Positions 57,501-64,000 of a DNA stretch of 64,000 nucleotides are shown in pieces; position 1 is the stretch's first letter, and every line of letters starts with the position of its first letter. The notes beneath the pieces were generated by a model. That model did not search any database and was not told the origin of the DNA. It was given only the letters and a program-made list of their open reading frames with translations. The stretch covers positions 416,002,485-416,066,484 of the forward strand of contig NC_057809.1 in the NCBI RefSeq assembly GCF_018294505.1. Reading direction: 5' to 3'. A program made the position numbers and the translations under genes. The DNA comes from Triticum aestivum. Its lineage: Eukaryota > Streptophyta > Magnoliopsida > Poales > Poaceae.

Positions 57501-59265
57501 CGCCGGTCGATTTCTAAATGAGTGGAATTTTGATTCTCTAACTGCTCAAATAGCAATGGTTTCTTGTTCCGCATTGACCCTAGGATTGGCGGCTTGGCTT
57601 AAAGAATATGGGATTCTCTTTCCGGTGGAAAATTGCATCTGAAAATGAGACTGAGACCTACTTTTCAAAGTGTCAGAGGCTATGAGATCCACTTTCTTTT
57701 GGAAAGGAGAAGGGAGAAGCAGCATTTCAACTGTGTGACAATGGACTCTAGACCCACTCGTTCTGATTATGTGATTGCAATTTCTCAAAATGGATCATAA
57801 AGTTGATCCTGTTTACCAACTCACTCTCGAAGTAGAAGTACCGGACCAGGTAACCAGAAGATAAGGCCACTCGGCAAGACTGGACTAGTTTAACACGGCT
57901 ATCTAGTGGAACACTATATATATAGGACTTGTAGAGCTTGAAAAAGCTTGTTTTGGTCTTTTTTTCTCTTTTCTGGGCACTGAACTTCATAGACAGACTT
58001 ACCAACTGATGAGCCAAAGTAGCAAATTTCTTCTTCCTGGGAGGGGCGGACTCTACGTTGGTAGATCGAACTTTCATTTCTTCCTTCCATTTCATCTGTT
58101 CAAGTAGTCTCCTTTTCAAGTAGATACGCTTTGATACCAGACTGGTGTGCATTCTATGCTTACCCAGCGAGCGAAGGAGCGAGCCAATTCCTCTGTTCTG
58201 GTAGAGCCAATTCCTTTGAAGAATTGTTTACTTTCTTGTCTTTCCTCTAGTGAACAGAGTGGAAGACCAGGTATCTTCGTAGTTGGCTCTAGAATGATTG
58301 CTTGTAGGATTTCATATTTTCCAGTGATCAACTTAGTTGGAAGAGATAGATAGGAGAAGAGAATGCCAGATGCGCAGTGTGCCAATCAATCCAATTTCGT
58401 GAGATCGAGTCAAGATAAGAAGGAAAAATTCTTTGGAGTAAAGTCGCATGGAAGAACGCATAGGAATTGATCTAGCTATAGTATAGATAGAGTGTCAGAT
58501 GAAATGCTTGACAAGGCAAGTCGCCTGGATTGGAATTGGTTCTATCGAGATATACTGAGTTGAAACAGGAATTTCTTGGTAACTGCTGCTTCTTTGAAGA
58601 AAGTGCTTTCGGGTTGGCTCTTCTGATATGTGTATTTGCTACCCATACGGAACAATTTCATTGATGAAAGATGGATCGCTATTCTCCACATTTGCCAGCA
58701 CAGTGCACTTTTTCTTCTATTTCGTGATTCCTTTCTTTCTGTCGCCATTTGAAAATGGATTTCTCCTCCTGGTTTTAGTCACACACGTCTTTTCCACCTA
58801 GGAAGGATGCCCCTACGATCATTCCATGCTCTGCCTTCGCCCGAGCGGTCCGCAGGGAAGGAAGCCAATAATGGGAGTGTCAGGGCGAAACTTCATTAAT
58901 GAAAGGATTTGCACTGCCCCACCGTGCCGCACGGACGAACTTCAATAGCCCATCATAGCACTCTCAGTCAGGGGGTTAGGGAACTCTTGAAGATATCAAT
59001 AGAATAACATTTCTTTTTCATAAGTTTCAGTGGATGCAGAGCCAACAAGTGCAATTTTTCAGCGTAAGGTCAGGTTACAGAAAGGCCTATTTTGATAAGC
59101 AAGGCATTGCAAACAAATAGGTAGAGCAGAGAGCTAACCTAAGGAGCGAGCTTGTTGTAGTTGGTCTAAAGGGGGAAATAAAGGACTGTCCCGCTATAGC
59201 TCAGTTAGCGTTATAGTTACAAAGGTAACCGGTAGGAGACTGTTGAATCGACAGTAGTTACGAAA
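51544..59265. other. Mitochondrial-type DNA left of the tRNA, no recognised genes
   Basis: The longest ORFs are about 90-134 codons and show no family I know. Examples are minus-strand frames at 52222-52500 and 52945-53322 and a plus-strand frame at 57224-57517. A minus-strand ATG frame near 51672 (MAPTSSDRKQGKNQYG) is short and unassigned. Plant mitochondrial genomes contain many such non-conserved ORFs. Confidence 0.5.
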
Positions 59266-59339
59266 GGGGAAATAGCTCAGTTGGTTAGAGTGCTGGTCTG
59301 CTACGCCAGAAGTCGCGGGTTCGAACCCCGTTTTCCCCG
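59266..59339 (+). tRNA. tRNA with GCU anticodon (class I fold)
   Basis: A full cloverleaf can be drawn. The acceptor GGGGAAA pairs with TTTCCCC, with discriminator G. The D stem is GCTC/GAGT. The anticodon stem CTGGT/GCCAG holds the loop CTGCTAC, so the anticodon is GCT at 59300-59302. The variable loop has 5 bases, and the T arm is GCGGG-TTCGAAC-CCCGT. All stems pair, with one G-U type pair in each of the D, anticodon and T stems. GCU would decode serine, but serine tRNAs have a long variable arm and this one does not. The identity is therefore uncertain: an altered anticodon on another tRNA is possible. Confidence 0.75.
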
Positions 59340-60004
59340 CCCGATCTTTCTTTCTTCTCGAGGTCATACCTCTGCCACTTTACCCTAAGTTTCACTAAGG
59401 TATATAACCCCATTCGGGTAAGAGGAGCAAGCAGTGGGGAACATCTATTTATATGCGTGTTAGCATCAACAACATCTTTTTGAAAGTAAATTACATCGAT
59501 CCTCGGTACTAGGTACTCAGGTAAGTAAATCCTGAGGATAGAACTAGAGCAAGTAAGCTCATCGCACTATCAAGTCAGTCAGGAACTAGTCTTCCAAGCT
59601 TAAGAAGAAGTGAAAAGTAAGCAAGTTGTCACCTAGTGAGGGCTAAAAGACACGGAGAACATCCCCCCTCTATTTACCAATAGCTTCCGCCTTCCTCTCT
59701 TTCATTTCATGTCGGTTCAACCGAGCCAATAGATTCCATAGGCGGGTCAGTTATAGCTGTAGTAGCCTTTGATTAGGTCCTTTCAATAGACTTTCCGTAG
59801 CTACAATTCGATAGACTTTCCGTAGCTCAGTACTGCTGATCGTTGACGCCCGCAACTGTACTTACGGCTGTACTTGTGAAAAGAGATAGAGCCGTCTCGC
59901 TATGACTCAAAGATGGTTAAAAAGCTAATAGATGGGCCACAAAAGGTACAGGAGAGGGGGTAAGAAGAGTAGACTTACTACTAGATACAAGATAGGGTAT
60001 ACAG
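59340..60004. other. Mitochondrial-type spacer
   Basis: No gene is visible. The word ATAGACTTTCCGTAGCT is directly repeated at about 59788 and 59811, giving a 24-base period. Confidence 0.5.
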
Positions 60005-60316
60005 CTAAAAGGGTGAGATAGAGGAATGAAATGAGCCAGTGAAATGGTCCACGACCACAAGTATTGAGCTATAACCATAAAACTTGGGGAGTGCCTCAAG
60101 AAAATCCATTGAAATAGAAGACCCAGGTTGTAATGGAACAGACAAAGGTTGAAGAAGACCAACAGGAAGGGTGTGCTCACTCTTATTGAGTTGACACACA
60201 TTACAGTGAAGAACAAACTTGGAGGGAGAAAAAGAAACCAGAAGGGACCCATTGTTTCTATGCAAGTCGAACAATGATGGAAAAGCATCTAGTATGTAGC
60301 CGACATATGCCAACAA
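60005..60316 (-). pseudogene. Gypsy integrase fragment in mitochondrial-type DNA
   Basis: On the minus strand the frame shows CNVCQLNKSEHTLPVGLLQP, the end of the integrase zinc finger, followed by SISMDFLEALPKFYGYSSIL and VVVDHFT, the start of the catalytic core with its first Asp. It resembles chromovirus-type (Del/Tekay) integrases. It breaks off after about 100 residues and lacks the later catalytic residues. Confidence 0.72.
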
Positions 60317-60382
60317 CCCAAATGCACATATGCTAGTTAAGTTGAACTCCTAAATTAAAGCGCAAGCAACAAAACTACTTTT

Positions 60383-61420
60383 TTGAAGGCGCGGAGCGTT
60401 GAAGAAGAGAACAGCTCGATTAACACAACTAGGGGAAATATGGTTCATTTTCCTAGAACACCACAACAAATGTCCCTACCAGCTGTTGCCAGTGAAGCTG
60501 AAACCATGGCTACCCCTCAACAAGCCTCTAGCTCTTATCCTAGGCCTGAACCGCCTGAACCTCCAATTACCGTACCATTGGTACTGAATACGACCACCAC
60601 TCACACCTATTCCAGACCTTTAAACCCCTGACCACCTAGACCTCTAGTAGCAAAGCAACTAAAAGACCCAATCACAAAAATAACCCTCTCTATCCCCCTC
60701 AAAACCTTGGCACAAACACTTGTTTCCAGCCACCTATGGCCTTCCTCACAACTCAAAACATGATAATATTAGACGTAATCCTGCACCTCCACCACCACAA
60801 CCAAGACCCAATTCAATACCAAATATCCCATTTTCCCAACCAATACTTTTGCCCTATGCTGGAAATTCCATGAAACCAGAAGTGCCAATATATACTTACC
60901 TTAACCAACCGCTTCCAACTCAATAGCATGACCCGTACCAATACCTGCAAGAACAAAGGCCGCAAAATCAATATCAACATGGGCAGCAGATACATCAACC
61001 TCCTAGAGTTTCTTTCCCAATATTTGAAGGGGCCAGGTCTTGGATACAAAAGTGTGAACATTACTTTTCGGTGTACCAAGTTACGGATTGGTACAAGGTA
61101 GAACTTTCGGCTATGCACCTTAGGGGGAGAGCTGAAAGCTGGTACAACAGTTTCTTAGTGAATAGGGGACAAGTATCTTGGCAAGAGTGAATTCAAGAGA
61201 TTGTAGAGAGGTTTGAGGTAAGAAATGTGGTTGGTGATGAGTTTAATCACTTGAGGCAAAGAGGAAGCCTAGAAGAGTACAAGTCACACACAATTGGCAG
61301 AATTGAGGGCTGCCAGGTTGAGGTGCAATCCCTATTACGATGACAACCTTTTTCGACAAAGTTTTCTTGGGGGTAAGGGTATTGTAAATAGAGATAGATG
61401 TTTCGTCCGCCTCTGAGAAA
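60383..61420 (+). pseudogene. Gypsy gag fragment, broken
   Basis: The plus strand has a Pro/Thr-rich leader region with stops. It then shows a Retrotrans_gag core at about 61015-61190: FPIFEGARSWIQKCEHYF, VELSAMHLRGRAESWYNSF, with a TGA after SWQE. The reading continues as IQEIVERFE and, one frame over from about 61290, RLRCNPYYDDNLFRQSF. It faces away from the integrase fragment, 66 bases from it. It is likely a relic of a nuclear gypsy element. Confidence 0.68.
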
Positions 61421-64000
61421 CAATTCGGCAACCCTGCTCTTCCCTTTGCCTCTTCCACATCTATTTTTGAAACTTGATTCGGTTGAGTTTGAAGCAAGGA
61501 TCTAATCAGATAACACTTTGTTCTCCAATGAATGGAGGTGGAATAATTTCTTGAGATAGAGAAAGCTACATCTCGACTTTATTTAAACGAAAGAAAAAGG
61601 TTAGTCCTGCTCCTAGACTTCCAATTCCAAGTAGTAGTAACGGAAAGGAACATGTTTAGGAGAACTTTTTTTATGTCTTTCTTATAGCGATCGCTGAAAG
61701 TCAGTCAATGCCCTGGCTTCAATGAATGAAGACCGATGGGCTACGAAGCGGAGATGATGTCGTCGTGTCAATGCTCGTGATGTCTTCACCAGGATTTGAC
61801 TTACCAATGTGAAAGGTACCGTGCCAGTGGTTCTATCATTTAGATAGAGAGTGATCTTTCCTTCTTGTCGAAGAAAGATATGACGTTGGGAAGGGAAAGG
61901 GAGTAGAAACGTTTTCGTAGCCTTGGGGCAAAGGGCTGAGAGTTCCGTGATCTAGTTCTTTGAGCATACATAGGTTGAGGATGGAACTCCTATAGCAATC
62001 GATGTGGAAAAAGGCAACAACCGAGAATACAAAGTAGAAAAAGCGAGTGAGATCTTGACTTTCTATTATCATACAACATAGAAGTATTTAATCAAATCAG
62101 AAAGAGCCCTGGGATTTCACCAAAACGGCATAATTGAAAGCTCTCGTCTCAGTCGCTCGCCTAAGAAAAGGTACTGGGTTGCTCCGTGATGACGAATAAG
62201 CAACCCAGCCCAATCCTTGCTTTCATAGAAAAAGGTGAATTTACTCGAATATTCGTTCAATGACTCAATATTTAGTAATCAAATCATGCGTTTGTTAGAT
62301 CATTTAGTGAGAAATAAAACGAGAATAAAGAGAGAGTCCTCACCTCAATATCGACAACAATGACCTGGCAAGTGAAGTAAAGTAAAAGCAAAGTAGAGCC
62401 CGGTTGATGTCAAACGTTTTCAAATCTTACCCACCATATCCATTCATGCACGTTACTAGATGAAAAGTAAAAAATAAAGCAATGATGGTTTTTATCAGAG
62501 CATGCCCCTACGAACGAAATATTTGGAGTTTGACAACTGGTTGACGCCGGTTGATACTCGAATGAATATATCGCCGGTAGATACTTGCTTTTCTAATGAG
62601 GTAGACACTTTTGCGTGTTAAGGTTTCCACTTCAAACCATCTAGATTTACACTTCCATTTCTCGTTGTTGACACGGTTTACACTTGACTTCATTCAAACT
62701 GACACTTATGTATCTATCTAGGCATGCGGGCACTTAACCAAACTCAGGTTGACACAAACTATACAAAAGTCTTAATTAGGGTGTTTTTTTCCGATCAACC
62801 CGAAACTCCGAACAGAACCGACCCTGACTAGACCTTTTCCCAAGCAACTCCGAATACTGGAAAATCTGAATGAAATTCGATAAGAGAAATCAGAGCATGT
62901 TTCTAAATTTGTGATAACTACTTATTTATGAGTGAGAAATGCTTCATGCGAGCACCCTTGGCGGCCTGCTTTTGAGACAGGGAGGCCATGCTTGTATCTA
63001 TGCTTTTCATCATTGGTCTGGTCTACTCGTACCCCACCCCGCAAGGTACATCTTCGACTACCGTGCTTCTTATCTTGACGCTATACATTCAGTTTAGTCA
63101 GTCCCAGAGACTTATCCTTCAGAAAAAGGTAATCCACCCATATTGGACTTTTCTTCACCTGGCCTCGCGGATTCAATACCAAATTCTCTTTGCATACCGG
63201 CCTGCTAATTCCGGGATTAGCTGTTCTCAATGACTGGTGGATGCCTCTTTTCTACCTTAGAAATCGTTTTTATGTACCTTCTCCCTCTCTACACCTTTTT
63301 TCCGCCTCGCCGCCCAGAAAGACCTATAGAAGAAGGAAGAATTCAATCCGTATACTCCAAGCACCATAACTATCGCACTTTCCAAGCAACCTTCCAATGA
63401 AGAAAGTGCAATTGAAACAATCAAGAACGGAAAAATAATTAGACTCCCTCGTCAATTGTTTGGAATGGAATTAGGCTCCTCTACTCTAGTCGTGCTCTTC
63501 TATTTCGGGCAGTAGCTCAGCCCGTTCCGGGCTTTCCTTTACTGAATCTATTAGTAGTTGCACTTTTTGACATACGCCTTTATTTAGGCATTGGTTGTAG
63601 GCATCCCCTTCTCTTCAAGGAATTTCTGCGCCCAGTTCCTGATCAAGTGTTGGAAAAACCGGAATATGATGCTTTCTACTTCAGCAGTAGGGTTGGCCTG
63701 AAGCCAGCCCATAGAATAGATACGGGCGTGTTCTACACAGGAGTTCTTGTAGAACATGTTCCAATCAAACCTCTTTCCCTTCGTCTTCGGTTTTCAATAC
63801 GAACAAGTGTCATCCTCTTCTCCCATCGTTTGGATGGAATACCCACGTGGAGCTGACCTTCACTTTTCAGAGATAGGGGCAAGCCGATAATTTGTAGCCT
63901 CCCTGGTTGTTTTCTGGAAATTTCAGTAGAAGTGAAGCCCTGTAGGAGCTCCCTAGGGACTCTAGCTAAGACCTTTTTGAGACCCTGGGTGACTCGCGTG
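61421..64000. other. Mitochondrial-type DNA to the window edge
   Basis: No recognised gene. Short hairpins occur: CTGGGTTGCT/AGCAACCCAG (62174-62208) and AGCCCG/CGGGCT (63519-63533). Both resemble the 3' stem-loops of plant mitochondrial transcripts. ORFs of 60-81 codons at 62988 and 63647 are unassigned. Confidence 0.45.

Larger units (their letters stand above)
51544..64000. mobile_element. Mitochondrial-type DNA, probable large NUMT
   Basis: Base composition and texture change sharply at the LTR break. The stretch has balanced composition, many AAGAAAG/CTTTCTTTC words, very short ORFs, several perfect short hairpins and one well-folded tRNA. This is how grass mitochondrial intergenic DNA reads to me. 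I do not recognise any standard mitochondrial protein or rRNA gene in it, so the origin is an inference from texture. It runs off the window, so the NUMT would exceed 12 kb. An assembly join to an organellar contig is the main alternative. Confidence 0.55.

Noticed and set aside
57224..57517. 97-codon ORF as a mitochondrial protein gene
   Set aside because: It has hydrophobic stretches but no resemblance I can name to any standard mitochondrial gene.
59197..59265. Second tRNA-like start (CTATAGCTCAGTTAG) before the tRNA
   Set aside because: The D-arm-like word is present, but no matching acceptor, anticodon or T arm can be folded.

Overview
This window looks like intergenic nuclear DNA of a Triticeae grass (wheat, Aegilops, barley or a relative). 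It is almost wall-to-wall nested transposable elements. On recall, not database search, they resemble Angela/BARE/WIS, Sabrina/Wham, Fatima and Maximus LTR retrotransposons plus a CACTA DNA transposon. I see no intact host gene. The right-hand 12.4 kb is a different kind of DNA, most like a plant mitochondrial genome inserted in the nucleus (NUMT).

Layout. 1-5791: right part of a pol-deleted Wham/Sabrina-type gypsy element with its 3' LTR. 5792-9907: two abutting LTR pieces on the minus strand. 9908-12461 (resuming at 20114): AT-rich retroelement-derived DNA with a diverged 740-bp direct duplication. 12462-20113: a non-autonomous CACTA element with a 3-bp target duplication (CGT), carrying a broken B3-domain gene and an Angela-type solo LTR. 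20741-22449: low-information DNA. 22450-23359: LINE 3' end on the minus strand. 23360-29190: left part of a Maximus-like copia element without pol. 29191-51543: a Fatima-like gypsy element on the minus strand, cut off in its 5' LTR. Inside it are a Sabrina-type solo LTR (31095-40101, TSD CCATC) and, inside that LTR, a complete non-autonomous gypsy element (31221-38649, TSD GAGGC). 51544-64000: mitochondrial-type DNA with one well-folded tRNA and two short nuclear-type gypsy fragments.

The most interesting biology is cargo. The Fatima-like element carries a multi-exon gene on the strand opposite gag-pol, with its own TATA box and CRE-like sites. The nested non-autonomous gypsy element carries a B3-like reading frame opposite gag, also with its own TATA. 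The CACTA element carries a second, unrelated-looking B3 gene with clean introns and an acidic repeat tail. So two classes of transposon in one 64-kb stretch have each acquired a B3-fold gene. All these frames are now broken. In the Fatima-like polyprotein nearly every break is a TAG where the family probably has CAG, as expected from deamination of methylated CHG sites in silenced DNA.
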